Positions 53,980-63,728 of a stretch of DNA of 64,000 nucleotides are shown piece by piece; within the stretch, counting starts at the first letter, position 1; each line of letters begins with the position of its first letter. The notes below the pieces were generated by a model. That model saw only the letters and a list, made by a program, of their open reading frames with translations, had not been told where the DNA came from and made no database searches. The DNA is from an uncultured Clostridia bacterium (GTDB lineage Bacteria; Bacillota; Clostridia; Oscillospirales; Acutalibacteraceae). The stretch is from contig CALWUW010000025.1 of NCBI GenBank assembly GCA_944384815.1, positions 153,896 through 217,895 of the forward strand, written 5' to 3'. A program made the position numbers and the translations under genes.

Positions 53980-55449
53980 TTAATCAATGCTGCCGGACTG
54001 ATTGATGGCTTTCCACTTTCGTTTGGCAAAAGGAAAAATCGTAGCTACATATAAAGCCGTCCAAACGGCTCCCAGCAGCAAAGCTTCTCCTGTTTGACCT
54101 ATAAACTGTTCCACAGGAAGAATTTCTTTAATGATAGCAAAAACAGCGGCAAAAGCAACATTCAAAAGAAAAATTTTCGCCAAAGATTTAAAGGGAATCA
54201 ACGTTCTCATGGGAAAATCCATTTTTTTCGCTGTAAGACGCATGAGTTTGGATGCGCTGTAATACGAAACCACCACCGTAGCCAAAGCCGGTCCGCAAAA
54301 TCCGAAGATCTTGTAAAAGAGCAGATTCAGCACCACGTTTAATCCCAGACAAAAAACGCTGTTCTTGAAAATAGCCTTGGTATTTCCTGTAGCGTTCAAG
54401 AAAAGCCCCCAGTAAGTACACCGCAGCAGTTCCAAAAACGCATAAATTCGAAACACCAAAACGCCCGGCAAATATTTCTCGGAATATAACAGCGTCATGG
54501 CCTCAGGTGCGTACGTAATTAAACCAAACACCGGGAGAGCAAGAATGGCAAAATTCAGCACCATACACTCTTTCCACAGAGAAGCCGCCTGCTCCTTTTT
54601 CTCACGTTTCAGAAGTACAGCCAGTTTTGGCATAATAACCGCAGTAGTAGAAGCGGCCAACACTGTCAGCGGTAATTCTTTAGCTGCATTAGCGAAAACC
54701 GCGTATTCTTCTGTCGTAAACAGTGCGGAAATAACCATTTTATCCAACTCTTTGGACAGGGTTCCCACAGCGGTTGCCAGGCCCAAAGGCAAGCTGAAAA
54801 CTAAGATGCTCCGAAGATATCCGAAATTAAGATGTAAAGCAAATCCACCCGCCAGTTTTCCAATAAGCAAATACACCCAAAGAGCAAAGATCAGCTCCAC
54901 AATTAAAAACAGCATCATATACTGCCAGAAGGAAAGCCCGATCCAATCCGCTGCCAATACAGCCAATAACAGCGCCAGACTGTTTAAGAAACGATAACAA
55001 ATCAGAATGTGTGTCCGCTCATACACAACCAGGACATTTTCTATGGAAGACATGGTCAAAGACGCAAATGGATATAAAAGCAAAAAGAAACCATATTGTC
55101 CAATAGCCGGGTTGTTATAGTACCATTCCAGCGCTGGAATTCCAAAGAACAAAACTACTCCCACCAGCAAAGAAAGAAGTAAATTTAAAGTATAATACTG
55201 ATTTAAGAAATTCCGTTTTTCTTCTCTTTCTTCCGCCCGAGCCAAAAAATAATTGATGCTTCCAGGGAGACCTAAAAGAAATAGGGTGGACACCAATGAA
55301 ACGCTCATAAGGATCTGGGAATACGTTCCGTATTCCTCCAGAGTGCGTATCCGGGAAAGCACCATAACGCACAGCATATTCATGATCAGGCTTAGCCCTT
55401 TGGACAGGCTAATGATCACTGTGCTTTTTCCAACAGATTGCTTACTCAA
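53980..55449 (-). CDS. Polysaccharide flippase (Wzx/MVF type)
   Basis: A 489-residue polytopic membrane protein of the Wzx family with 12-14 hydrophobic segments. I place the start at TTG 55449: GGAGG lies 7 nt upstream. An ATG 15 codons earlier would put that SD inside the gene and has none of its own. The N-terminal KSTVIISLSKGLSLIMNMLC is typical of the family. It flips the lipid-linked repeat unit across the membrane before polymerisation. Confidence 0.87.
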   Translation of the reverse strand: MSKQSVGKSTVIISLSKGLSLIMNMLCVMVLSRIRTLEEYGTYSQILMSVSLVSTLFLLGLPGSINYFLARAEEREEKRNFLNQYYTLNLLLSLLVGVVLFFGIPALEWYYNNPAIGQYGFFLLLYPFASLTMSSIENVLVVYERTHILICYRFLNSLALLLAVLAADWIGLSFWQYMMLFLIVELIFALWVYLLIGKLAGGFALHLNFGYLRSILVFSLPLGLATAVGTLSKELDKMVISALFTTEEYAVFANAAKELPLTVLAASTTAVIMPKLAVLLKREKKEQAASLWKECMVLNFAILALPVFGLITYAPEAMTLLYSEKYLPGVLVFRIYAFLELLRCTYWGLFLNATGNTKAIFKNSVFCLGLNVVLNLLFYKIFGFCGPALATVVVSYYSASKLMRLTAKKMDFPMRTLIPFKSLAKIFLLNVAFAAVFAIIKEILPVEQFIGQTGEALLLGAVWTALYVATIFPFAKRKWKAINQSGSID

Positions 55450-55490
55450 AGTATTTCCTCCAATAAATACCATTCTGCGCGCAAAATGAT

Positions 55491-56645
55491 TCAAATTATT
55501 TTTATTGCTCTACTACTTTCTCTTAATAAATCCTCATAACGTTTATTCTGGCGTGTCCGGGAAAATTGAGAGCAATATCCCGAATCTTCTGTTAAATATA
55601 AAATTTTTTGATCGATCATGGTGCGTATTGCAGCTTGAATCTTTTCGCTTGTTCGACATACAAAAGCATTTTCAGCATCTTTCAACAGATCCTCTATATC
55701 GTCTTTGGGCGGTGCCAAACAAAGAATCGGTTTATTCATCGCAATGCAATCATATACTTTTGTTCCCAATCCTAAAGTAATTATAGCCATAGCACTACAT
55801 TGTGTAGCCAAATTAATAGCTTTTTGATAGGGTTGCTGCCCATATTCCACTACAAATTTTGAAGAAAGTCCCGTTTCTTCCAATAAACGCCCCAAAGCTG
55901 GTTCATAAATTCCAATGTGATGAATATTTATAGAATAACCTTCCTGAATCAATCTTTTTACCGCATACAGCAAATTTTTTGCATACTCAGGACAATAATA
56001 TGCAAATTTTCCCAAAACACATATAGAAAAAGGAGATACACTCTTATTATCTGAAGAAAAGCATTCTAAAAGTTCATCCTCGTAGCCATTGTAAATGCAA
56101 ATACCTTTTTCCGCTTGCTTGGGGTAATGACGCTGCATAATTTCCAAATTTCCAGGAGACACCGTAACAAATCGAGTACAAATTTCCAGCAAATTCTTCT
56201 CTACTTTATGATTTTTCAGTATATTTCTGAAAAGGCCTAATCTTCCTCTAAGCGTTTTCTTCGATCTTGGATCATACAACCATAAATCCCTGAAATCAAC
56301 AATCAAAGGAATTTTTGATCGCTTTGTAAAAGAACAAATTGCAGGGATCGTATAATACGGCCCACATGTTAAAATCACGCAATCAAACTCATATTTCTTA
56401 TGAATCTTCATCAGCTCGTTGCTGAAATTTTCCGACTGCATTTCTAATTCATCATATTCATAAAAATTCGGGGCATCGCCACTCCAATTTTCGCTATCCA
56501 AATCGGAACCATAACATCCATTTTTTAACTTTACAACCACTATTTCCACGTTTTGCTTCAGCAAATACTTTGCAAGGCTTGTCATTCGCAAGGCCCCTAC
56601 ACCGGTATACGGATAAAAATAGGGAGAAACGATAAGTAACTTCAT
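55491..56645 (-). CDS. Glycosyltransferase family 4, AT-rich gene
   Basis: A 384-residue GT-B protein. Its N-terminal MKLLIVSPYFYPYTGVGALR and IVDFRDLWLYDP segments match GT4/WbuB-like enzymes. The C-terminal donor domain is less conserved (GLGTKVYDCIAMNKPILCL). AT content is clearly higher than in all neighbours and codon choice shifts to AAA/TTT/ATA, which suggests a later acquisition into the locus. GAGAGG precedes the ATG. The sugar is unknown. Confidence 0.85.
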   Translation of the reverse strand: MKLLIVSPYFYPYTGVGALRMTSLAKYLLKQNVEIVVVKLKNGCYGSDLDSENWSGDAPNFYEYDELEMQSENFSNELMKIHKKYEFDCVILTCGPYYTIPAICSFTKRSKIPLIVDFRDLWLYDPRSKKTLRGRLGLFRNILKNHKVEKNLLEICTRFVTVSPGNLEIMQRHYPKQAEKGICIYNGYEDELLECFSSDNKSVSPFSICVLGKFAYYCPEYAKNLLYAVKRLIQEGYSINIHHIGIYEPALGRLLEETGLSSKFVVEYGQQPYQKAINLATQCSAMAIITLGLGTKVYDCIAMNKPILCLAPPKDDIEDLLKDAENAFVCRTSEKIQAAIRTMIDQKILYLTEDSGYCSQFSRTRQNKRYEDLLRESSRAIKII

Positions 56646-56719
56646 TGTGTGAACCTCTCATTCATTTTTCTATTCCTGCAAAACACAACTGGCTTGATAG
56701 TATTCCTTAGAAAGTATTA

Positions 56720-58168
56720 TCAAACTATATCTTTATTAACCACGCCTTGCCAAGTACCCATCGATAAAGCAATGACGCCAAGATATAGCCACATCATCAG
56801 CAAATCCTGCGCATCTGAAGAAGCTGTAGAAACGACAGGATATAAAACCAAAATACAAAGGAGCAGCGCTATATATCCCATTTGCAGACGATTTTTCTTT
56901 CGAATTCCCTGTATACCTTTCTGCAGCAAATTTTTTAAGATTAGGAAAACAATGGCACCCATGGGAATCAACGCGAAAACGCCAAAATCGGAAATCAAAC
57001 GAGCAAGGAAACAATGAATACTCCAAATTTTAGCGTCAGGAATAACTTCTAATTTCTTAGCAAGCATTTCCGTATTGCCCAGGCCTACTCCCAATCCATA
57101 GGAATTTGCAAAACATTCTCCTGCATGTACAAGTAGCCGAGCCCTTATGCCGGCACTTCCCTCTGCGCGAAGCACAAGCTGACCTGTGGATTCATCCACT
57201 TCAAAAAATTGATCCCCCAAACTTTCTCCTTCCGGATCCTGAATATCCAAGCTGGCGGATTCTCCCTGCTGCAGCGCCTGGACATACGCAACAATTCGTG
57301 GCATCAGATAGTGATAGCGAGTAGCAAACTCTACTCCAAGGACACCTAAAATGATAAACAGCGGCACGAGAATTCTTCCAGGTTTCTTTTTTTCTCCAAA
57401 AACAAAGTAAAAAAAGATCCCGATAAATAAAATCAAACACCCCACCATACAGAGCCGGGCACCGGAAAACTCCACCAAGGCATACGTAAAAACGGCAAAC
57501 AATGCAACGGATAACGCCGCAAGCCGGGACCATTTTTTCTCGGGCTGCAGTCTCCATACTAAGAAAATTGAAAGCAAAAACAACAAGGTAGAAGCATAGT
57601 CATTGGTATTTCCACTGAAAACAACAGGGAACTGATAAATTCCGCCGAAAATATATACACGCTTGTAATCATCATACACCGGATCCAAAACTCCGCCAAA
57701 AAACACTTCATAAAGGCCAAGAAGCAGCAAAGCAGCAAGCATGACGGTACAAACCCGTACCGTCAAATTCCGAACTTCTGGGATATGATAGATTCGAAGC
57801 ACCATCAAAAAGAAAAATACGTCATAAGCCAAATTAAACAGTCGACGAAAGGTCCACTGAAAGTCCATTGCCCAAAAAAGAGAAAGGACCCCATAAATCA
57901 GCAAAGCTATTGCAAAAATGTAACACCATTTTTCTATGGTAGGAATACCGTTCCAAAATTTCTCCTTCCGAGGAATAGCCCAAACGAAATAAAGCACCAC
58001 TGTAATGGGCAACAAGAAACGAAAGGCAAACAACGTACCAAATACAGGCAACGAAACCGGCAGCAAATAGCTCCCAAAAAAAGCTGATACAACCGTTGCC
58101 AGCCAAAAACCCACCATCAATGTGTACTTTTTATCCCGTTGCCAGCTTTGTAAAATACGTTCCTTCAT
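56720..58168 (-). CDS. O-antigen polymerase/ligase-like membrane protein (Wzy/WaaL fold)
   Basis: A 482-residue protein with about 11-12 hydrophobic segments and one large extracellular loop (~290-370, from YHYLMPRIVAYVQ to SYGLGVGLGNTE). This is the Wzy/O-antigen-ligase pattern, with conserved Arg near SGARLCM and GIRARLL. It should polymerise or ligate the flipped repeat units outside the membrane. Its start overlaps the upstream glycosyltransferase stop by 4 bp. Confidence 0.83.
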   Translation of the reverse strand: MKERILQSWQRDKKYTLMVGFWLATVVSAFFGSYLLPVSLPVFGTLFAFRFLLPITVVLYFVWAIPRKEKFWNGIPTIEKWCYIFAIALLIYGVLSLFWAMDFQWTFRRLFNLAYDVFFFLMVLRIYHIPEVRNLTVRVCTVMLAALLLLGLYEVFFGGVLDPVYDDYKRVYIFGGIYQFPVVFSGNTNDYASTLLFLLSIFLVWRLQPEKKWSRLAALSVALFAVFTYALVEFSGARLCMVGCLILFIGIFFYFVFGEKKKPGRILVPLFIILGVLGVEFATRYHYLMPRIVAYVQALQQGESASLDIQDPEGESLGDQFFEVDESTGQLVLRAEGSAGIRARLLVHAGECFANSYGLGVGLGNTEMLAKKLEVIPDAKIWSIHCFLARLISDFGVFALIPMGAIVFLILKNLLQKGIQGIRKKNRLQMGYIALLLCILVLYPVVSTASSDAQDLLMMWLYLGVIALSMGTWQGVVNKDIV

Positions 58169-59325
58169 GTTTTTCCTTTCCTTATTAAAAAATCAAACAG
58201 TTCCACATATTCGTTAGCATTTTTCTCCCAGGTCTGCCCTTGGGCTTTTTCCATTCCCCGGCGAGCGATTTCTTCTGCCTTTTCTGGGTGCTCCAGACAC
58301 CAAAGAATCTTCTGGGAAATAACATCCGGCTGATCGGGAGGCACTAAAAATCCGTTCACTCCGTCTTCGATAAAGTCCGCGATACCTTCGCCTTCCGTGC
58401 CGATGGTAATACATCCGGAAGCCATGGCTTCCAGATACACAATGCCAAATCCTTCCCGCACACTGGGCATGACAAAGAATTTACTTTGCGCCATTCTTTT
58501 CATAACGTCTGCATTAGGGATCTCTCCTAAAAACACGACGGCATCCGTAATTCCCAATTCCTTGCACTGGGCTTCCAAATTCTCCTGTTCCGAACCTTTT
58601 CCAATAATAGTCAAAGTTGCCTTTGGGTGTTTTTTTAACACCTCGGCAAACGCTTCTATTGTTGTATCAAAATGCTTCTGCTGGATTAGATGCCCCACCT
58701 GTATTACGGATTCCCTGTTCCGAAATGTTTCTGGGAAAGAAACATAAGAATTATGCCCATTATATCCGTTTAAAATAACGGATATCGGCGTGCTCGTCCC
58801 GCTGGCACGCAATTTTTCAGCCAGAGGAGCCCCAACCGCCACCAAACTATCCGCACAATTGCAGGTATTCGCAAGTTCCCTTACCGTACCGCGTTCAAAG
58901 GGAACAGAAACATCCGATCCATGGGTGGTCACTACTAAGGGGCAGCCCAGCTTTTTTTTCAGATACGCTCCAAGATCACTGTCAAATCCTATCGTGTGGG
59001 CATGAATTACATCGGGGGTAAAGTCCTTTACCAGGCGGCGATAGCATCTTTCCAGTGCTCCCAGGGCACGAGCTGTGTTAAATCTTCGATCTCCATATTT
59101 GGACAGGGAAAGATATCGCATAAAGCAGTAATCTGCACCATCAACTTGTGCCTGTTGAATTCCACCGCCAAACCGTTTTCCATCCCAGCCCACCTTTCCG
59201 ATAGCAATGGGTGTCAAAACCCGGACACGGTGACCCAATGCCAAATAAGCGCGGATCTGATCATGTATAAAAATAGCAGATGGACTTCCGTCTCCCTGAT
59301 AATGGGCCACCACCAGGATGTTCAT
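58165..59325 (-). CDS. Glycosyltransferase family 4
   Basis: A 386-residue GT4 enzyme. The acceptor domain has DVIHAHTIGFDSDLG and VVTTHGSDVSVPFE. The donor domain carries VGHLIQQKHFDT, TLTIIGKGSEQENL and the EX7E-type motif in PSVREGFGIVYLEAMASG. It overlaps its upstream and downstream neighbours by 4 bp each, so it is translationally coupled within the polysaccharide operon. Confidence 0.92.
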   Translation of the reverse strand: MNILVVAHYQGDGSPSAIFIHDQIRAYLALGHRVRVLTPIAIGKVGWDGKRFGGGIQQAQVDGADYCFMRYLSLSKYGDRRFNTARALGALERCYRRLVKDFTPDVIHAHTIGFDSDLGAYLKKKLGCPLVVTTHGSDVSVPFERGTVRELANTCNCADSLVAVGAPLAEKLRASGTSTPISVILNGYNGHNSYVSFPETFRNRESVIQVGHLIQQKHFDTTIEAFAEVLKKHPKATLTIIGKGSEQENLEAQCKELGITDAVVFLGEIPNADVMKRMAQSKFFVMPSVREGFGIVYLEAMASGCITIGTEGEGIADFIEDGVNGFLVPPDQPDVISQKILWCLEHPEKAEEIARRGMEKAQGQTWEKNANEYVELFDFLIRKGKT

Positions 59326-60401
59326 TGATCAAACCTCCCGGTGAAATCCGTGGAGGCCACATTCTTCAGAGGCAGTTTCACCGGAGTGCCGGACGCTGCG
59401 GATTGATACATAGCCAGAATCATTTCCAAGGCGTTGCGGCCAGCTACCGCATCAATGTAAGGCTTGCGATCTTTTTCAATGGCGTCTATTACATCGGCAT
59501 ACACAGCCGTATGTCCGTTGCCATACACATTGCTGGTAGCTTCCTGCAGCCCCTCCAGACCGGCATCTTCCGGCCGCTTGTCTGCAAACTGCCATACATC
59601 AATATTGTTGGTGGAGGTGCCGCCGATCTTTACCGTACCGTTCTGGCCGAAAAGATACAAAGTCTCTTCCAGATTTTTGGGGTAAACATTGGTAGTTCCC
59701 TCAATGGTGCCAATGGCGCCGTTTTTAAATTTCACCACAGCCATGCCCACATCTTCGCACTCCAAATAATCGTGGAACTGCTGTGCCGTCTGGGCATAGA
59801 CCTCTTCCACTTCATCGCCCATCATCCAGCGCAGCAGGTCCACACCATGGATGCACTGGTTCATCATGCAGCCGCCGTCCTGGGCCCAAGTGCCCCGCCA
59901 GGGTGCCTGATCATAATATCCCTTATTCCGGTTCCAGCGTACATGGATGGAACCATGGGACATACGGCCAAACCGTCCTTCTTCCAAAGCCTTTCGGGCA
60001 GCCTGTACCGCCGGATTCAGCCGGTTCTGGTGGCAGGCGCACACCTTAACATGATAGGTTTCCGCCGCCTTTATAATAGCGTCTGCATCCTCCATGGACA
60101 TAGCCATGGGCTTCTCGATAATCACATGAATGCCATGCTGGATACAATACATGGCAATTTCCGCATGAGATCCGCTTTCTGTTGCAATCGCCACCAACTG
60201 GGGGTTTTCTGCCTGAATCATTTCCTTATAATCCGTGTAGCGATGGATGGAAGTCTCCTTTTCCAAGCCATGCTTGGCCAAAAGGTTTTCCATCGCCTCC
60301 GGCAGAATATCACAGACAGCGGCAAATTCCAGACCGTTATTAACGACGGCTTTTACATGGTTGGTAGCAATTCGGCCACAGCCGATGAGGGCGTAATTCA
60401 T
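59322..60401 (-). CDS. Gfo/Idh/MocA oxidoreductase (WbpB-like)
   Basis: A 359-residue NAD-dependent sugar oxidoreductase. The N-terminal Rossmann fold has GCGRIATNH and the conserved EKPMA motif (~95). The C-terminal alpha/beta domain includes the active-site region DGGCMMNQCIHGVDLLRWM with the catalytic Lys/His set. AAGGAGA precedes the ATG. In wbp-type pathways the WbpB enzyme oxidises C3 of UDP-GlcNAc-uronic acid before amination. The neighbouring epimerase, amidotransferase and dehydrogenase genes support this role. Confidence 0.87.
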   Translation of the reverse strand: MNYALIGCGRIATNHVKAVVNNGLEFAAVCDILPEAMENLLAKHGLEKETSIHRYTDYKEMIQAENPQLVAIATESGSHAEIAMYCIQHGIHVIIEKPMAMSMEDADAIIKAAETYHVKVCACHQNRLNPAVQAARKALEEGRFGRMSHGSIHVRWNRNKGYYDQAPWRGTWAQDGGCMMNQCIHGVDLLRWMMGDEVEEVYAQTAQQFHDYLECEDVGMAVVKFKNGAIGTIEGTTNVYPKNLEETLYLFGQNGTVKIGGTSTNNIDVWQFADKRPEDAGLEGLQEATSNVYGNGHTAVYADVIDAIEKDRKPYIDAVAGRNALEMILAMYQSAASGTPVKLPLKNVASTDFTGRFDQ

Positions 60402-60426
60402 AATATTTTCTCCTTTTACCTTATTT

Positions 60427-61524
60427 TTAGTGCAAAAATTTTCTCAAAATCGGGTCAATTTTGTCAACCTTGTAATCGGTATGCTCGTGGACAGGGGCAG
60501 ACATAATCCGTTTAAAATCCGCATCGGAAAGGCCCAACCGCTCTTTGATGATGGCAATATATCTGTTCATCATCTCCTCATCGTAGAGAGGTTCTTCTAG
60601 TTCTTTCAGTGCTTGTTCCCTGGTCATCTGACCAGACACAATCATGCTGGAGAGATGGGAAATTCGCTTGTCCGAGTTAAACTTCTTGGGAAGCCAATAC
60701 AGCTGGATAAATGCGGTCAAGATGTTTTCCAGATGCTTACGCCCATAATATTCAAACCCACAGAAATCGGAAAGCTCCTGGAACGCCCGATCCCGATTAT
60801 AATCAACATAATTAAGCGGTCTTAAATTGACTAATTTTCCAGTCTTTTGCAGCAGGTATTTTCGATAAGCGGATACAAACTGGAGCTTGTCTATTTTTTC
60901 TGTTCCGAATCGGCGATGAATGTCCCGAAGATTGGTTAAATCCATAGCACTATGAGTGTGTCCATGTTGAAGAATGCACTCTAATGCAAAATTGCCACCA
61001 TTCATAAAGTACGGGATCTTTGTTTCTCGAACGGCCTGATATAGGCAGGCAAACAAAATATTATCCTGAGGGATAGCCAAATTCGGCACGCCTGCTTCCA
61101 TATACGCCCGGGTCAAGGCATCATATTGCTTTTGATCGGGAACAATGGTGCGAAGGTCAATATTGGCTTTAGTACATAACTTTTGGATATTTTGTTTGGA
61201 GATTTCTGTATCATATCCGTCATCCACATGGAAGGCCAAAATACGCAGGTTCCATTTGTACCCCAGATAAGCCAAGTAAGAGGAATCCAGTCCACCGGAA
61301 ATACCCATAATGCAGTCGTAGGGTTTTCCCTTCCCGTCTTTTTTGACCGTCTCCAACATTCTTTCCAGACGGCGCTGCCCTTCCTCATTGGGAAAATAGG
61401 TGGTGGTATTAATTTGCGCAATGGCATCGTTACAATACTGGCAATGTCCTTGTTCATCGAAAGTGATGTTAGGATCGGCCACGGTATCCATAATGCAGCG
61501 AGTACAGCGTTGGTATTCCATCAT
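60427..61524 (-). CDS. N-acetyl sugar amidotransferase (WbpG-like)
   Basis: A 365-residue member of the WbpG/PseA-type amidotransferase family. An N-terminal Cys cluster CTRCIMD...CQYC (~7-33) binds metal. The PP-loop ATP-pyrophosphatase motif is GISGGLDSSYLA (~73-84). The enzyme adenylates a sugar amide or carboxyl and installs ammonia, giving an acetamidino or amidated sugar. The glutaminase partner (HisH2-type) and HisF2-like gene are not in the window and may lie beyond the right edge. The first ATG (61524) is followed at once by a second. Confidence 0.88.
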   Translation of the reverse strand: MMEYQRCTRCIMDTVADPNITFDEQGHCQYCNDAIAQINTTTYFPNEEGQRRLERMLETVKKDGKGKPYDCIMGISGGLDSSYLAYLGYKWNLRILAFHVDDGYDTEISKQNIQKLCTKANIDLRTIVPDQKQYDALTRAYMEAGVPNLAIPQDNILFACLYQAVRETKIPYFMNGGNFALECILQHGHTHSAMDLTNLRDIHRRFGTEKIDKLQFVSAYRKYLLQKTGKLVNLRPLNYVDYNRDRAFQELSDFCGFEYYGRKHLENILTAFIQLYWLPKKFNSDKRISHLSSMIVSGQMTREQALKELEEPLYDEEMMNRYIAIIKERLGLSDADFKRIMSAPVHEHTDYKVDKIDPILRKFLH

Positions 61525-61536
61525 TCTTTACCCCTT

Positions 61537-62649
61537 TTATTTGGAATCGTTCAAAATATCCTCATACAGGGCCAGAAGTTTCTTCTCTTCCACGCCCCAG
61601 TTAAACTCTTCTTTGACCGCACGGCGTCCGTTTTCTCCCATTTGCCGTGCTTCTTCTGGATGATCCAGAAGATAGCGAATGGCCTGGGCGATTTCATCGA
61701 CATTTTCCGGGTCCACACAGATGCCGCAGTGGTAACGCTCCACAAATTCTTTCCAACGGATAAAATGGGTGCAAACCACAGGCAATCCCGCAATCATTTC
61801 CTCAAAAATCTTAGTGTTTCCCATAGTTCCGTTGTTCCAGTCCGTATTGCGGCCCGGCCGCAACAATGCCAAACCCACAGAACATCTAGATAACTGAACC
61901 GCCACCTCCTGGTGAGGGATTTTACCCAGATAATCGGTCTGTGCCCAGCCGGGCAAAGTCTGCAGCTGGGAAAGATACCCCTCTCCACATGGGCCACAAA
62001 GAGTATACCGGCAGTCCGGAAGCAACTCCAGTGCCTTTAAAATTGCATCATGCATCCACTGAGCAGTTACACCACCTGCAAACCCAACGCGCTTTTCAGA
62101 AAAATCCGGAACGGCAACCTGTTCCGACACAGTGGGGTAATTTGCCACTTGAACCGTGTTGGAATTTATTTTTTGATAGTATTCCACCATATGTGGGGAA
62201 ACCGTTACGACTCCATCCAATTTTCGGCTAACACGATTCTCGTAAGCTTGATACCAGTGATGAACGGCACTACGCAGGAAAGACGGGAGCCATTTTTTTT
62301 CCAAAATGGCTTCCGAGGTAAATTCATGACTGTCAAAAACAACCTTTTTTCCTTTTCTTCTCAGCTTCAGTCCATAAGGCAGCAGTTCCGGATCATGAAA
62401 ATGGTAAATATCCGCATCCAGCGCCAAAGCTGTTTGATAGACCTTCTTAGCAAAAGAAGTCATCCGGGATAAACGGCCGCCGGAGGGTTCACCGACGCCG
62501 ATGATGTGGACGCCTTGCTTTTCAAAACTGTCTCCCGGAGCTACCAGATACACTTCATACCCGGCTTTTGCCAAAGAAACGCATTCCTTATGGAAAATCC
62601 GCACATCCTTCGCAGAATGCACACTGGTCATATGGCAAACCTTGCTCAT
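61537..62649 (-). CDS. Glycosyltransferase family 4 (WbpH-like)
   Basis: A 370-residue GT4 enzyme. ATG 62649 overlaps the epimerase stop as ATGA. The acceptor domain has DIYHFHDPELLPYGLKLRR and VVFDSHEFTSE; the donor domain has GFAGGVTAQWMHDAI and KIFEEMIAGLPVV. The HDPELL/DSHEF pattern is typical of transferases in wbp-like loci. It adds one uronic or N-acetylated sugar to the lipid-linked chain. Confidence 0.9.
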   Translation of the reverse strand: MSKVCHMTSVHSAKDVRIFHKECVSLAKAGYEVYLVAPGDSFEKQGVHIIGVGEPSGGRLSRMTSFAKKVYQTALALDADIYHFHDPELLPYGLKLRRKGKKVVFDSHEFTSEAILEKKWLPSFLRSAVHHWYQAYENRVSRKLDGVVTVSPHMVEYYQKINSNTVQVANYPTVSEQVAVPDFSEKRVGFAGGVTAQWMHDAILKALELLPDCRYTLCGPCGEGYLSQLQTLPGWAQTDYLGKIPHQEVAVQLSRCSVGLALLRPGRNTDWNNGTMGNTKIFEEMIAGLPVVCTHFIRWKEFVERYHCGICVDPENVDEIAQAIRYLLDHPEEARQMGENGRRAVKEEFNWGVEEKKLLALYEDILNDSK

Positions 62650-63728
62650 CGCCAATACTCCTCTATCTTTTCCACAATTTTTTCCGCGCTGTGACCGTCC
62701 CCAAAGGGTTGATAAGCAGGATCAAAGGTGATCTCCCGATGAAGCTTCTCCAGGATATCCTCTTTGTCCGGTTTGGCCAACTGATTATAGCCATTGGCCA
62801 TGGTTTCCGGCCACACCACAAAATCCAGCACCGTTACGCAGGGCTTCTTGGCAAAAAACGCTTCCCTCTGCACACCGCCGGAATCCGTAACGATCTTTTT
62901 GGCATGATTCACCAAGGAAATAGAGGTCTTATAGCCTACCGGCTGGGCAAGAAGCAGCTTCTTGTATCCTCCCTGAACCGCCAAACGCCGGGCGCGTTCC
63001 CGGTTTCTGGGATGAACAGGATAGATAGTGGGCGCATCCAATGCCTCCAGCGCATCAAAAATATGCTGAAGTTTTTCATCGGTATCCGTATTCTCCTGCC
63101 GGTGACAGGTCATATAATAAAACGCGTCCGGCACCGCAAGAGGTTTCCCGTCGGGATCCACCAATTCCTGGAGCTCACTGCCATCCAAACGCTGGGTATA
63201 ATAGCAGAAAGCGTCATACATAGGATCCCCCACTACCGTTGCCGTATGCCCAAGGCCTTCCCGTTTCAGGAATTCCAGGCTGGACTGGGTACAGGGCAGA
63301 TTGATGGAAGAAAGATGATCTGTCACTGTCCGGTTTACTTCCTCCGGGCTGTCCAGCGTGCCGAACCGATTTCCTGCTTCTACATGGCAGATGGGGATAT
63401 GCAGTTTTACCGCAGCCAAAGCCGCAGCCATGGTGGAATTGGTATCTCCAAAAAGCAGCACCATATCCGGTTTTTCCTGCACAAAAACCTTTTCCAGTTC
63501 AATCAGCATCTGCCCGGTCATCTGACCATGGCTTCCTCCCGAAATTCCCAAATTATAATCCGGCCGAGGAATATCCATCTCTTCAAAAAATACATCGGAC
63601 ATATTGGCATCAAAATGCTGCCCGGTATGGATCAGCACTTCCTGAAATCGCTTGCGCAAAACCCGGGAGACTACCGCCAGTTTGATAAACTGCGGACGAG
63701 CCCCCACAACGGAGCAAATCTTTCTCAT
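62646..63728 (-). CDS. Non-hydrolysing UDP-GlcNAc 2-epimerase family (WecB/WbpI-like)
   Basis: A 360-residue epimerase starting MRKICSVVGARPQFIKLA, with HTGQHFD, FGDTNSTMAAALA, CHVEAGNRFG and the C-terminal TDSGGVQREA motif, all landmark WecB-fold residues. It inverts C2 of a UDP-N-acetylated sugar. In this setting the WbpI variant, acting on UDP-2,3-diacetamido-glucuronate, is the more likely role, but plain UDP-ManNAc synthesis cannot be excluded. Its ATG directly follows the dehydrogenase stop and its stop overlaps the next glycosyltransferase gene. Confidence 0.92.
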   Translation of the reverse strand: MRKICSVVGARPQFIKLAVVSRVLRKRFQEVLIHTGQHFDANMSDVFFEEMDIPRPDYNLGISGGSHGQMTGQMLIELEKVFVQEKPDMVLLFGDTNSTMAAALAAVKLHIPICHVEAGNRFGTLDSPEEVNRTVTDHLSSINLPCTQSSLEFLKREGLGHTATVVGDPMYDAFCYYTQRLDGSELQELVDPDGKPLAVPDAFYYMTCHRQENTDTDEKLQHIFDALEALDAPTIYPVHPRNRERARRLAVQGGYKKLLLAQPVGYKTSISLVNHAKKIVTDSGGVQREAFFAKKPCVTVLDFVVWPETMANGYNQLAKPDKEDILEKLHREITFDPAYQPFGDGHSAEKIVEKIEEYWR

